From: Verrucomicrobiota bacterium
Lineage (GTDB): Bacteria; Verrucomicrobiota; Verrucomicrobiia; Chthoniobacterales; Terrimicrobiaceae
DNA length: 64,000 bases
Reading direction: 5' to 3'
NCBI GenBank assembly: GCA_017305195.1
Contig: JAFKMU010000062.1
Location: 1 to 64,000, forward strand
The notes beneath the pieces were generated by a model. It worked only from the letters and a program-made list of their open reading frames with translations, had not been told where the DNA came from and ran no database searches. Position numbers and translations under genes: made by a program. Each line of letters opens with the position of its first letter. The first letter of the stretch is position 1. Positions 52,155 to 61,905 of the stretch are shown here, one piece after another.

Positions 52155-54119
52155 TCAGCTCAGCGCCGCCAGAATCGCCGCCCGCAGGCTTTCCCCCGTG
52201 AAGGGCTTGCCCAGCACAAACGTCATGCCGGCCGAGATGCAATCGGCCCGCTCTGTTTCGCTCACGCCGGCAGTGATGGCGACGATAGGGATGTGGGGGC
52301 TCTCTTTTCTGGCTTCGCCCTCGCGAATCATGCGGGTGGCCTGGAGACCGTCCATGCCGGGCATGCTGACATCCATGAAGATCAAGTCAAAGGCCCGGAC
52401 AGCCGAGATTTCGACACACTCCTGTCCCGTGGAGACGATTGTCGTGTCGCAGTTGAGCCGTTCGAGCATGCGCCGGATCAGCTTCTGGTTGAGGAGATTG
52501 TCTTCTGCCACCAGAACCCTCAAGCCCCGTGGCATGGCGTCAGATGTCTCGGATGCAGCGGGCGTCGGTTCGTGAGCCATGGCTGGAGGACGTACTTTGA
52601 TGGTGGCGTGGAAGGTGGTGCCTTGCCCGGCGGCGCTTTCAAACCGGATGCCGCCGCCGAGGAGTTCACAGAGATTGCGCACGATGGCGAGGCCCAGCCC
52701 CGTGCCCCCAAACTTGCGCGTGAGCGAGGAATCGGCCTGGCTGAAGGGGTGAAAGATCTTTGCGTGATCCGTCCGGGCAATGCCGATCCCGGTATCCCGC
52801 ACGGTGAAGTGAATCTCGGAGGACCCGTCCGGCGAGCTCCGGCTCCGGACGTCGAGAGTTACCGAGCCCTCGTTGGTGAATTTCAGTGCATTCCCGAGGA
52901 GGTTGCCGAGGATCTGGTGGATGCGCAGGGAATCGGACTCCACCCAGTCCGGGACGTCGTCGGCGATGGTGCAGGAGAAGGCCAGCCCGCGCCGCCGGGC
53001 ATCGAGTTCTGTGCTGCGGCCGATATCAAGCACCAGCGCCCGCAGATCAATGTCGCGAAGGTCAAGGGTGAGACGGCCTGCCTCGATGCGGGACAGGTCC
53101 AGGACATCGGAGACGAGGGAAAGGAGCAGCTTGCTGCTCTGGTCGATGCTCTCGACGATCTCTTTTTGCTCCGCGCTGAGCTCGGTCTTTTGCAAAAGCG
53201 AGGTGAAGCCGATCACGCCATGGAGCGGAGTTCGGATCTCGTGGCTCATCGTGGTGAGGAACTGGCTCTTGGCCAGATTGGCGCGATCCGCCTCCTCCTT
53301 GGCTTCCCGGAGCTCTCTCTCGGTGCGTTTCAGCTCGCTCAGGTCTGTCGCCTGGATGACGAGGTACTTGGGCTGCCCCTGGAGGTCGCGGGCTACCGAG
53401 ATGCAGGAGAGCGTCCAGATGAGCGACCCATCCTTGCGGACATAGCGAAACTCCCCCTCGAAGTACGCTCTCTGCCCGGTGACGATCTCCTCCAGCGTCT
53501 TTTTCAGCGTCGGCAGATCGGCCGGAGTGGTGATATCCGCGTAGCAGCGGGCGTGGAATTCCTCCACCGTGTACCCAAGCAGCCGCGCCATCGCGGCATT
53601 CGCTGTTTTCCACGAAAAATCCACCGGCGTGATGACAAATCCGACCGAGGGGCTGGAGAGCAGGGCCTGAAAGCGGGATTCGCTCTCGAGCAGAGCCTCC
53701 TGCTGGAGCTTGCGCTCGGTGATGTCGGTGATGAAGCCATTCCAGATCACCGTGCCATCGCTCTCGCGGCGCGACAGGTGCCCCTGGCTTTCCACCCATC
53801 GCATGCCGATTTTGGGAAAGATATAGCGGTATTCCCTGTGCCAGGGCTGCAGGGTGCGGACATGCTCCTGAGATGCGGAGATCAGGCTCTCGCGGTCGTC
53901 GGGATGGACAAAGCGGTGGAAATACGTCGAATCTCTCAGCAAATCCTCGGGATTGAGCCCGAAGATATCCCTTACCGCATCGCTCATGAAGGTGAGTTGC
54001 GACCGCCCGTCGGGATAGATTTCGCATTCGTACATGATGCCCGGGAGCACCGACGTCATACGATGCAGGCGGGCTACCGTGAGCTCAGGGTCGGAACCCT
54101 TGATCGGCAGGTCGCTCAT
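52155..54119 (-). CDS. soluble PAS-PAS hybrid histidine kinase
   Basis: A 654-residue signalling protein without membrane segments. Two PAS domains (about 20-135 and 145-270; HREYRYIFPKIGMRWVES, FEGEFRYVRKDGSLIWTLS) precede HisKA with His293 (TTMSHEIRTPLHGVIGF). The HATPase domain shows NLLGNALKFTNEG, TVRDTGIGI and FGGTGLGLAIV. A receiver domain follows (about 530-650), with Asp583 as the phosphoacceptor (LIFMDVSMPGMDG). No output domain or neighbouring response regulator is seen, so its phosphate must go to a protein elsewhere. Confidence 0.93.
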   Translation of the reverse strand: MSDLPIKGSDPELTVARLHRMTSVLPGIMYECEIYPDGRSQLTFMSDAVRDIFGLNPEDLLRDSTYFHRFVHPDDRESLISASQEHVRTLQPWHREYRYIFPKIGMRWVESQGHLSRRESDGTVIWNGFITDITERKLQQEALLESESRFQALLSSPSVGFVITPVDFSWKTANAAMARLLGYTVEEFHARCYADITTPADLPTLKKTLEEIVTGQRAYFEGEFRYVRKDGSLIWTLSCISVARDLQGQPKYLVIQATDLSELKRTERELREAKEEADRANLAKSQFLTTMSHEIRTPLHGVIGFTSLLQKTELSAEQKEIVESIDQSSKLLLSLVSDVLDLSRIEAGRLTLDLRDIDLRALVLDIGRSTELDARRRGLAFSCTIADDVPDWVESDSLRIHQILGNLLGNALKFTNEGSVTLDVRSRSSPDGSSEIHFTVRDTGIGIARTDHAKIFHPFSQADSSLTRKFGGTGLGLAIVRNLCELLGGGIRFESAAGQGTTFHATIKVRPPAMAHEPTPAASETSDAMPRGLRVLVAEDNLLNQKLIRRMLERLNCDTTIVSTGQECVEISAVRAFDLIFMDVSMPGMDGLQATRMIREGEARKESPHIPIVAITAGVSETERADCISAGMTFVLGKPFTGESLRAAILAALS

Positions 54120-54327
54120 AAGTGACGACGATAGCCGAGCCTACCGGAAAAAGGGATGGAAAAATCGGCGGTGTTTCCCTCTGTGATGGCAGGCGGGAAA
54201 TGCGAAGGCGTCGGAGTCGGAATTGCGGCTTTGCCATGCCCGGCGCGTGTCATGGAGGACGAGCGTATACTCGACGCCCGGGCAGCGAACCACCCCGTGT
54301 CGGGATGGTGGGGCTTCTTTTTGGCGG

Positions 54328-55710
54328 CTACCTGGGAGCCTGCCAGTCGCGCGGATCGGAGGGCAGTGCGCTCAGGATCGTGGCCGGTACCTTCATCATC
54401 TCCAGCGAATCATTCAGTCGGGTGAGGATCTGTCCGTTCTGCTCGGCGCCGAAGGCGAGGGTGGCGATGTTTCGCTCTCCGGCGGTCGTTTCCGGAGTGT
54501 TCTCCGAGAGCACCGAGAGAAACTCGACCAGGACGCGCGGAGGGGCAAGCTGATTGGCGCCCAGCTTGTCCGCGCTGGTCAATACGTACTCGGAAACCTT
54601 GGCCGAGCTGACCGCGTCGACAAGCGCGCGGATGGCCTGCTCGCTGGCGGGCCGCATTTCCGCTCCCGCCTTGACCTGCCAGCCGTCTCCGCCGCGGCGA
54701 AGCTCGATCTTCCGGTCGGGGAAGGTGATGCGGATCATGTCGACGAGATCGATATTCAGCGGGAAAAGGCGGTGATCGCGCAAGGCATCCGTCGTGACGT
54801 TGAGCAGCTTGATTGTCTCGGGCGGCAGGCGAAACACAGAGTCTCGGGCGGTGAATTCCGCGATCACGGAATCCTGGGTGGCCTGGCCGATGCGGAGCGT
54901 CTGGTGGCGTTCCTTGCCCTCGGCGTAAAATGAGATCTCGTTCGTTCCCTCGACGATGCCGAAGCGGCTGAGATCGCCGGAGTCGTCGGTGAGCACTTCG
55001 CGGATGGATAGGCCGAGCAGAGTATTCAGGTAGGCATTGACGGAGGCCTGATCGGCCGGGGCGTTGAGCGGCTTGACCATGCGCCAGCCTCGGGCGTCCT
55101 GGGTGAGCTCGATCTGCCCGTCGCTGCGGCGAATGATGACGCGGTCGACCTGGTCGGCCTCAAGGTCGGTCAGGCGGGGGTCGCGGAAATTTTGCGCATC
55201 CTGAAAGGCCAGCTTGAGGATGTCGTCGTCGATCACATAGACGTCGCGGTCGCTGCCGTGCCGGACGTAGATTTTCCCATCCCCGGCGGCGTCCTTGCCG
55301 ATGAGCAGGGTGACATCCTGGTCGCCCGAGATCTGGATCTTTCGCTTGGGCTTTTTCAGCCCGTAGTCGCCCAGGTCGTCGTCGCTGCGGAACTCCCGAC
55401 CGTCGATGCGGTCGGTGTATCGGAGGCTGGCGGCGAGCTTGAGCACGTCGCGGATGAGCGCCGGGTTGGCCCGGTCCTTGTCGTCGCCCTCGATGCGCCA
55501 GCCATTGCCCCGGCGCTTGATCAGGAGTTCCGCGCTGGGGGAGGTAATGCGAAATTCCCTCACTCCTGCGGGATCAAAATCGAGCACGCGTCCTCCCAGG
55601 GCAAGCTGCGCCTTTTCCCGCGTACTGCGCGTCAACGGTTCGTAGATCGCCAGGAAGGCGATCGCGCCCACCGCCACAATGCACAGAAAGATGGTCCAGC
55701 CCCGGCTCAT
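54328..55710 (-). CDS. DUF4340 protein, Gld-type ABC cluster
   Basis: A 460-residue protein with one N-terminal membrane helix (about 5-24) and a long periplasmic beta-rich domain. Repeated motifs R-x-F-R-I-T-S-P and V-D-R-V-I-I-R-R-S-D-G-Q-I-E-L-T are those of DUF4340, which is usually encoded after GldG-like genes. Its ATG overlaps the GldG-like stop in ATGA. It is the last gene of a four-gene minus-strand operon. The exact role is unknown; a scaffold for the ABC complex is likely. Confidence 0.88.
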   Translation of the reverse strand: MSRGWTIFLCIVAVGAIAFLAIYEPLTRSTREKAQLALGGRVLDFDPAGVREFRITSPSAELLIKRRGNGWRIEGDDKDRANPALIRDVLKLAASLRYTDRIDGREFRSDDDLGDYGLKKPKRKIQISGDQDVTLLIGKDAAGDGKIYVRHGSDRDVYVIDDDILKLAFQDAQNFRDPRLTDLEADQVDRVIIRRSDGQIELTQDARGWRMVKPLNAPADQASVNAYLNTLLGLSIREVLTDDSGDLSRFGIVEGTNEISFYAEGKERHQTLRIGQATQDSVIAEFTARDSVFRLPPETIKLLNVTTDALRDHRLFPLNIDLVDMIRITFPDRKIELRRGGDGWQVKAGAEMRPASEQAIRALVDAVSSAKVSEYVLTSADKLGANQLAPPRVLVEFLSVLSENTPETTAGERNIATLAFGAEQNGQILTRLNDSLEMMKVPATILSALPSDPRDWQAPR

Positions 55711-57200
55711 GAACGGCGTCTGATCCAGGCGATAATGCCGAAGAGCGCGGCCACGCCCGGAATCACAATGAGGATGTAGAGCGAAATCGAGCTGAGTTGC
55801 GTGTCGGAGAGGTTGATCGAGAACTGGTCGATCTTCTTCGGCACCGCGCCGGTGAACTGGCGGCGGTCGAGCAGCCAGTTGGACGAGCTCATGAGGAAAT
55901 CGAGGGCCTGGGGCTGCTGCGTGAGGGCCACGTCGAGGGCAAATTGACTGCTGCCCACCACGATGAGCTTCGACGATTCGACGTCCACCCGGTCGTCATC
56001 CACTCCGCCGCGCGCGGCGGCCACCGCTACGTAGACGGGGTAGCCCACGTCCTTGCCTTCGTCGTAGCGCACGCCCTTCTTTTCATCGGTGACGTATTCC
56101 GACTCGCCCCAGAACTTCTCCTTCGCGACCAGCAACGGCCAGAGCTGGATTTTGTCCGCCTTGGCTTGTTCCACGTCCGCGAGGAGGGATTGCGTTTCTC
56201 CCGAGAGCAGCATCTCCAGCCCGACGAGGCGCTTCGTCACGGGATTCTTGTCCATGAAGTCCACTGTCACCTCGCGCAGGATGCCGGTGGCAAAGCCCAG
56301 GCGTACGGTGCAGAGCACGCGATTGTCCATGGGCAGCACGCCGCGCCGCGCCAGGAAGCGGTAGAGCTGGACGGTGCGCGCAGCGGGATCGAGGAGGACG
56401 AGGACTCGGCCCTGCTCTGAACTCCAGTAGCGGTCGAGGATCGCCGCTTCGCGTTCGGTCAGGTCGACCTGCGGCGCGGCGATCACGAGCATTGCGCAAT
56501 CCGACGGCACGCTGTCCGAGGAGCCGAGGGAGAGGGGCAGGGTTTCCGTGTTTTGCTTCTGGAGGTACTCGCGGAAGAGCCCGACGGGAGTCGGGCCGTC
56601 GATGGGAGGCTCTCCGTGGCCCTGGAGGAAGTAGACTTTCTTTTTCTCCGGCGAGAGCAGCGAGAGCATCGCGTTGGTCAATACCAGCTCTCCATTGAAG
56701 GAAAGCAGGCGCGGGTCGTCACCCTGCTGGATGCCATCGAGATTGATGTCGCCCAGGTCGCCCGACGGGATGAATTTGCTGCGGCCCTCGTAGTCGACGA
56801 TCACGACGTTTTCGCTGGCGCTGAATTTATACTGCCCCTGCAAGGCCCGCGCCCGCGTCAGGTCGCGGGTCGGATCGACGTACTCGACCTCGATCAGTTT
56901 GCGCCCGGAGAAGCTCAGCTCCTTGAGCAGATTGTGCAGATCGTTGAAGACCACCCGGTCCGGTGAGACCGAGGTGGGCGAGAAAAAGACCACGATATGC
57001 ACGGGCTTCTTCAGTTCGCGGATCACGCGCTTGGTCTGTTCGGACAGAACGAATTTCTGCGAACGCGAGTAATCGGCCCGGATATAGTGGTTGAAGCTGT
57101 AGTAGTTCACCGCCACCAGCAGGATGAACATGGCAATGATCTGCACCAGCACGTTGATGCGGATCGACTTGCGGGGGATTTTCGCCGTCATGACCGCCAC
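55707..57200 (-). CDS. GldG-like ABC transporter auxiliary protein
   Basis: A 497-residue membrane protein with one N-terminal helix (about 15-36, LVQIIAMFILLVAVNYYSFN) and one C-terminal helix (about 472-492). The large domain between them is the ABC_transp_aux (GldG) fold: FVLSEQTKRVIRELKKPVHIVVFFSP, VYFLQGHGEPPIDGPTPVGL, SDCAMLVIAAPQVDLTEREAAILDRYW. It overlaps the permease stop by 13 bases. In Bacteroidetes GldG works with GldA and GldF in gliding; outside that phylum such sets occur without gliding. Confidence 0.92.
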   Translation of the reverse strand: MAVMTAKIPRKSIRINVLVQIIAMFILLVAVNYYSFNHYIRADYSRSQKFVLSEQTKRVIRELKKPVHIVVFFSPTSVSPDRVVFNDLHNLLKELSFSGRKLIEVEYVDPTRDLTRARALQGQYKFSASENVVIVDYEGRSKFIPSGDLGDINLDGIQQGDDPRLLSFNGELVLTNAMLSLLSPEKKKVYFLQGHGEPPIDGPTPVGLFREYLQKQNTETLPLSLGSSDSVPSDCAMLVIAAPQVDLTEREAAILDRYWSSEQGRVLVLLDPAARTVQLYRFLARRGVLPMDNRVLCTVRLGFATGILREVTVDFMDKNPVTKRLVGLEMLLSGETQSLLADVEQAKADKIQLWPLLVAKEKFWGESEYVTDEKKGVRYDEGKDVGYPVYVAVAAARGGVDDDRVDVESSKLIVVGSSQFALDVALTQQPQALDFLMSSSNWLLDRRQFTGAVPKKIDQFSINLSDTQLSSISLYILIVIPGVAALFGIIAWIRRRS

Positions 57201-57943
57201 CTCCGATGCTGGAAGATATGGAACGTAAGGAACAGGGTGAACAATGTGAGGCTCAGGTAAAGAACGATGGGCCGGGTGTCGAAGACCCCCTGGGAGAAGT
57301 CCGCCATGTGCTCGATGGTCGAGAAGTAATACACGACATCACCGAGGAATCGGTCGGCTGACGGGAAGACGAATGTCACCACGCTGAGGAAAAACATCAG
57401 GCAGATGAGGGCAAAGGAGACGATGGCTGCGACGATCTGGTTGCTGGTCAGCGAGGAGGCGAGGCATCCGATCGAGAGATAGAACGTTCCCACCAGGAAG
57501 AGCAGGAGATACGAGCCGAAATACTGGCTGAACGACTGCGCCGAGGATTGTCCTGTGACCACGTGGAAGATGACGAAGTACAGGAGGGTGGGCGCCCAGA
57601 GGATGAGATAGAAGGCGAGGGCGCCGAAATACTTCGACAATACCACGGCGAGATCGCCTACCGGGGCGGTCATCAGGGGTTCGATGGTGCCGAGTTTATA
57701 CTCTTCACTGAAAAGCCGCATGGTCAGCAGCGGAAAGGTCACGATAAAGGGAAACCACAGCAGTATGCTGTCGAAGAACGCCTCGATCACCGTGGTCTGC
57801 GACGTGGCCCCATTCAGTGCTCCCACCCCGAGCTGAAAGATGAAGCCCGTGATGCAGAGAAAGCAGAAGAGGACGATGTATGCGAGCGGCTGGTGAAAAT
57901 AGTGCTGGATCTCGCGCTTCAGCAGGGTGACGAATCGGCGCAT
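57188..57943 (-). CDS. ABC transporter permease (GldF-like)
   Basis: A 251-residue permease from ATG 57941-57943. Six hydrophobic segments are seen, with the ABC-2/GldF hallmarks LTMRLFSEEYKLGTIEPLMTAPV (cytoplasmic elbow) and the C-terminal FSLTLFTLFLTFHIFQ-like helix. It lies one base after the ATPase stop and overlaps the GldG-like start, so all are coupled. It should form the membrane channel of the Gld-type ABC complex. Confidence 0.92.
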   Translation of the reverse strand: MRRFVTLLKREIQHYFHQPLAYIVLFCFLCITGFIFQLGVGALNGATSQTTVIEAFFDSILLWFPFIVTFPLLTMRLFSEEYKLGTIEPLMTAPVGDLAVVLSKYFGALAFYLILWAPTLLYFVIFHVVTGQSSAQSFSQYFGSYLLLFLVGTFYLSIGCLASSLTSNQIVAAIVSFALICLMFFLSVVTFVFPSADRFLGDVVYYFSTIEHMADFSQGVFDTRPIVLYLSLTLFTLFLTFHIFQHRRWRS

Positions 57944-57944
57944 C

Positions 57945-58877
57945 CTAGATGTCCTCCTTGTGGGTGATCTCGGCAAAAATCTGCTCGAGGGTGGCGACGC
58001 GCTGGGTGAGCTCGCGCACACGCCATTTTTCCCGCACGGCGAGATTGTGCAGTTCCTCGCGCAAATCCTCGTCGGCTTGGATGAGGTACCGGGTCCAGTC
58101 CTGTGTGCGGTGAGAGTTCAGGCTCTTGATGTGGGGCAGGGCCTTGATCTTGGCCGTGGCGGCCGCCGGGTCGGGCGCGCTGACCTCAAAGAGGATTTCC
58201 CCCTCCTTCGTGAGTCGTGAGCGCAGGTTCTCCGGGGTGTCGGAGACCTCGATGCGTCCCTTGTTGATGATGATGACGCGGGTGCACGTCATCTCCACCT
58301 CGGAGAGGATATGCGTGGAGAGAAGGATCGTGTGATGGCGGCGCAGGTTGCGGATGAGGTCGCGCACCTGTCGGATCTGGTTCGGGTCGAGCCCGATCGT
58401 CGGTTCGTCGAGGATGAGCAGCTCGGGCTCATGGATCATGGCGTCGGCCAGGCCGACTCGCTGCCGGTATCCCTTGGAGAGCGCGCCGATCAGCTTGCGG
58501 CTCACGTCGGTCAGGTTGCACAGCTCGCAGACATCCGCGAAGCGTTCCTTGATCCTGCGACCGGGTACGCCCTTGAGCGCGGCGCGGAATCTCAGGTACT
58601 CATCCACCCGCATATCCTGCGGCAGCGGAACATTCTCCGGCATGTATCCGATATGCTCGCGGGCTCGGAGCGAGTCCCGGAAAATGTCGTAGCCCGCGAT
58701 CTCCGCCGTCCCCGAGGTCGGGGGGAGATAGCATGAAAGCATGCGCATCGTCGTGCTCTTGCCGGCGCCGTTTGGCCCGAGGAACCCGACGATCTCGCCT
58801 TTGCCGACCTCAAACTGGATCTCATTGACTGCGGTGACGCTTCCGTACCGTTTCGTCAGGTTTTGAACCTTGATCAT
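57945..58877 (-). CDS. ABC transporter ATP-binding protein (GldA-like)
   Basis: A 310-residue ATPase from ATG 58875-58877. Walker A is GFLGPNGAGKSTTM, the Q-loop lies near YMPENVPLPQDM, the signature is LSKGYRQRVGLADAM, and Walker B is LLILDEPTIGLDPNQI. The last 90 residues form the regulatory tail (FEVSAPDPAAATAKIKALPH). It energises the Gld-type permease that follows. It is the first gene of the operon, with about 260 bases between it and sucA. Confidence 0.94.
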   Translation of the reverse strand: MIKVQNLTKRYGSVTAVNEIQFEVGKGEIVGFLGPNGAGKSTTMRMLSCYLPPTSGTAEIAGYDIFRDSLRAREHIGYMPENVPLPQDMRVDEYLRFRAALKGVPGRRIKERFADVCELCNLTDVSRKLIGALSKGYRQRVGLADAMIHEPELLILDEPTIGLDPNQIRQVRDLIRNLRRHHTILLSTHILSEVEMTCTRVIIINKGRIEVSDTPENLRSRLTKEGEILFEVSAPDPAAATAKIKALPHIKSLNSHRTQDWTRYLIQADEDLREELHNLAVREKWRVRELTQRVATLEQIFAEITHKEDI

Positions 58878-59136
58878 TAGGGAATTCGTTCGTTTACCGT
58901 GGTTTTGCCCCTCTTTCAAGAGGCGCGGCGGAAATATTAACTCAAAAGTGGCGGAAAAGCGCAAAAAATCGCTTCACAAAATACTGCAAGCGAGTTTGTT
59001 GCGCTTTCTTGTTCTCGTTTATGCGAGTTTGCGGGATGTTAGCTTGCGCTTCGCGGTTTCATCCTGCAAGGTGCAGAGGTAGTGTTACGGGGCGGCCAAC
59101 ATGCCGCCCCCTTTCTTTACATAGAGACTCATTCGA
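58878..59136. promoter_or_regulatory. divergent leader/promoter region of the Gld-type ABC and sucAB operons
   Basis: This 259-base stretch has no gene. It is A+T-rich around 58920-59000, as expected for promoters. GCGAGTTTG is repeated at about 58991 and 59026. A perfect 8-base stem, GGGGCGGC at 59089-59096 with GCCGCCCC at 59103-59110, is followed by CTTTCTTTA and ends 26 bases before the sucA ATG. The hairpin looks like a factor-independent terminator inside the sucA leader, so attenuation is possible. Confidence 0.5.
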
Positions 59137-61887
59137 ATGAAAAGTTCCTTTACCGCTCGATGGAGCGAGGCGCTGATTGACGAAAACTACGCCCGATGGG
59201 TGGCTGATCCCCGCTCGGTGGACGCCAACTGGGCTGCCTTTTTTGAGGGCTTCGAGCTTGGTTCGGCCCGCCTGGAGGCCGACGGAGACGCAGCTCCTGC
59301 CGCCTCCCTCGATGGCGTGGTTGCCAGCGGAGTGGATGGCCTGTTGCAGGCCAAGGTTGAAGCGCTTGTTTTCGCCTATCGTACTCTTGGCCACTCGATC
59401 GCCGATCTCGATCCTCTGGATGTCCTCATCCGCGAAAATCCCCTCCTTTCCCTGAATGAACTGGGCTTTGAGGAGGCCGATCTCGACCGGGAGGTTTCCA
59501 CCCGCCAGTTCCGCGACGGCAAGCCGATGCGCCTCCGGGAGATGATCGAGGAACTTCGCGCCACCTACTGCAGCACAGTGGGCGCCGAGTTCATGCACAT
59601 TCAGAACCCTCGCATCCGCAACTGGGTGCTGGAGCGTTTTGAGAATCGCGATGCCAGCCTGCGCACCAACCGCGACCTCCATCGCGACATTCTCCGCAAG
59701 CTCTACGAGGCGGAGACGTTTGAAAACTTCCTCCATACCACCTACGGCGGGAAACGCTTTTCCCTCGAGGGCGGGGAGACGCTCATCACGGCGCTGGAGT
59801 CGATCATTCAGAACAGTGAGGCCCGGGGTGTTCAGGAGATCGTCATGGGCATGGCCCATCGCGGCCGTCTGAATGTTCTGGCCAATATCGTCAACAAGCC
59901 GCTCGATGTGATCTTCAACGAGTTCCAGGGCAATTTCCGCCCGGAATCCGTCGGCGGCAGCGGCGACGTGAAGTACCATCTCGGTTTCGAGAACATCCGC
60001 ACCACGCCGACGGGGCATGAGGTGCGCGTCGCTCTCGCCGCCAACCCGAGCCACCTGGAAGCCGTTGATCCGGTCGTGCAGGGCAAGGCCCGCGCCCGTC
60101 AGCGTGTCCTCAATGACACGGCGGAGCGCAAGAAGGTCGTTCCGATCCTCATCCATGGCGACGCCGCCTTCATCGGCCAGGGCGTTGTCGCGGAGGTCTT
60201 CAACATGTCGCAACTCCCGGGCTATCGCACGGGCGGCACCATTCACATCGTGGTGAACAACCAGATCGGCTTCACCACGCTGCCTGCCGACTCCCGGTCG
60301 ACTCCGTACTGTACGGAAATCGCCAAGATGATCGACGCCCCGATTTTCCACGTGAATGGCGAAGACCCGATCGCGGTGGTGGAGATCGCCCGCCTCGCCC
60401 TGGAGTTTCGCCAGGAGTTTGGCCGCGACGTCGTCATCGACATCTACTGCTATCGCCGCCACGGTCACAACGAAGGCGACGAACCGACCTTCACGCAGCC
60501 CGACCTTTACAACAAGATCAAGACCCACCCGCTCCCGAGCGAGGTTTTCGCCAAGCAGATCTTCCCGCTCGGCACCATCTCGCCCGACGAAGCTGCCGCC
60601 CTCAAGGCCGAGCAGATCCAGGAGCTTGAGGATGCGCTGAACCAGGTGAAGAAAAAGAATGGCTCGGACGAGGGCGAGTTCGCCGGATCGACCGCCATTT
60701 TCCAGGCTCCCTATTCGCACGAACCGTCGGATACCAGGATCTCCCGCGAGATGCTCGATCAGATCGTGACGGGACTCACCAGCGTGCCGGAGGGCTTCCG
60801 CGTGCTGCCCAAGATCCGCCGCATCCTGCTCGATCGCCGTCTTCAGGCCTGGCAGGCCGGAGGCCCCTACAACTGGGCCTTCGCCGAAGCGCTGGCCTTC
60901 GGGTCGCTCCTTCTTGAGAAGACCCCCGTGCGTCTCTCCGGTCAGGATAGCCGCCGCGGCACCTTCAGCCATCGGCATAGCGTGCTCTATGATGAGGTGA
61001 ATCGTGAACGGTACATCCCGTTGATGAACCTCGGGCCCGACCAGGCGCGCTTCTGCGTCTACAACAGCCCGCTCTCCGAGTACGCCGTCCTCGGTTTCGA
61101 CTACGGCTATTCGATGGACTACCCTTCGATGCTCTGCATCTGGGAGGCGCAGTTTGGCGATTTCGCCAACGGCGCGCAGATCATCATCGACCAGTTCATC
61201 GCCTCCTCCGAGGGCAAGTGGCGTCGCCCGACCTCCATCGTGCTGCTCCTGCCGCATGGCTACGAAGGGCAGGGCCCCGAGCACTCGAGCGCGCGTCTGG
61301 AGCGTTTCCTCCAGCTCTGCGCCAACGAGAACATGCAGGTGTGCAATCTCACCACGCCCGCCCAGTACTTCCACGCTCTGCGCCGCCAGGCTCACCGCGA
61401 GTACCGCAAGCCGCTCGTCATCATGACGCCGAAGAGCCTGCTCACCTACGAGAAGGCCGTGTCGCAGACCGAGGATTTCACGGATTCCCGGTTCTACGAG
61501 ATCCTTGCCGACAAGGAGGCCGAGGCCGGCAAGGTCAATCGCGTCGTCTTCTGCTCCGGCAAGGTCTACTACGACCTGAGCAAGTACCGCGACGAGAACA
61601 AGATCGAGGACACGGCCATCGTCCGCATCGAGCAGCTCTATCCGCTTTACGAGGAGAAGCTCAAGCGCATCGTCGCCCCCTACACCAATGCCCGCAAGTT
61701 CGTATGGTGCCAGGAGGAGCCGGAGAACATGGGGGCATGGACCTTCATCCTGCCGCGCCTCCTCAATCTCTTCCCCGGCTATATCTATTATGCAGGCCGT
61801 CCCTCGAGCGCGAGCCCGGCCGCCGGCACCATGCAGATGCACCAGCGGGAGCAAGCTGCGCTGGTCAAGCAAGCCTTCGAGGTGTAA
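59137..61887 (+). CDS. sucA: 2-oxoglutarate dehydrogenase E1 component
   Basis: A 916-residue thiamine-diphosphate enzyme that decarboxylates 2-oxoglutarate and passes succinyl to the E2 lipoyl group. The N-terminal tail (SFTARWSEALIDENYARWV, with A-N-W-A-A-F-F-E-G-F) is the E1o-type arm that binds E2. Active-site motifs are VMGMAHRGRLNVLANIV, YHLGFENI, AANPSHLEAVDPVV and YCYRRHGHNEGDEP. The C-terminal transketolase-like halves are complete (GQDSRRGTFSHRHSVLYDE, MLLP-type HGYEGQGPEHSSARLERFLQ). It is followed after 18 bases by sucB. Confidence 0.97.
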   Translation: MKSSFTARWSEALIDENYARWVADPRSVDANWAAFFEGFELGSARLEADGDAAPAASLDGVVASGVDGLLQAKVEALVFAYRTLGHSIADLDPLDVLIRENPLLSLNELGFEEADLDREVSTRQFRDGKPMRLREMIEELRATYCSTVGAEFMHIQNPRIRNWVLERFENRDASLRTNRDLHRDILRKLYEAETFENFLHTTYGGKRFSLEGGETLITALESIIQNSEARGVQEIVMGMAHRGRLNVLANIVNKPLDVIFNEFQGNFRPESVGGSGDVKYHLGFENIRTTPTGHEVRVALAANPSHLEAVDPVVQGKARARQRVLNDTAERKKVVPILIHGDAAFIGQGVVAEVFNMSQLPGYRTGGTIHIVVNNQIGFTTLPADSRSTPYCTEIAKMIDAPIFHVNGEDPIAVVEIARLALEFRQEFGRDVVIDIYCYRRHGHNEGDEPTFTQPDLYNKIKTHPLPSEVFAKQIFPLGTISPDEAAALKAEQIQELEDALNQVKKKNGSDEGEFAGSTAIFQAPYSHEPSDTRISREMLDQIVTGLTSVPEGFRVLPKIRRILLDRRLQAWQAGGPYNWAFAEALAFGSLLLEKTPVRLSGQDSRRGTFSHRHSVLYDEVNRERYIPLMNLGPDQARFCVYNSPLSEYAVLGFDYGYSMDYPSMLCIWEAQFGDFANGAQIIIDQFIASSEGKWRRPTSIVLLLPHGYEGQGPEHSSARLERFLQLCANENMQVCNLTTPAQYFHALRRQAHREYRKPLVIMTPKSLLTYEKAVSQTEDFTDSRFYEILADKEAEAGKVNRVVFCSGKVYYDLSKYRDENKIEDTAIVRIEQLYPLYEEKLKRIVAPYTNARKFVWCQEEPENMGAWTFILPRLLNLFPGYIYYAGRPSSASPAAGTMQMHQREQAALVKQAFEV

Positions 61888-61905
61888 TCCCGAAAAGAGT
61901 ATCCA

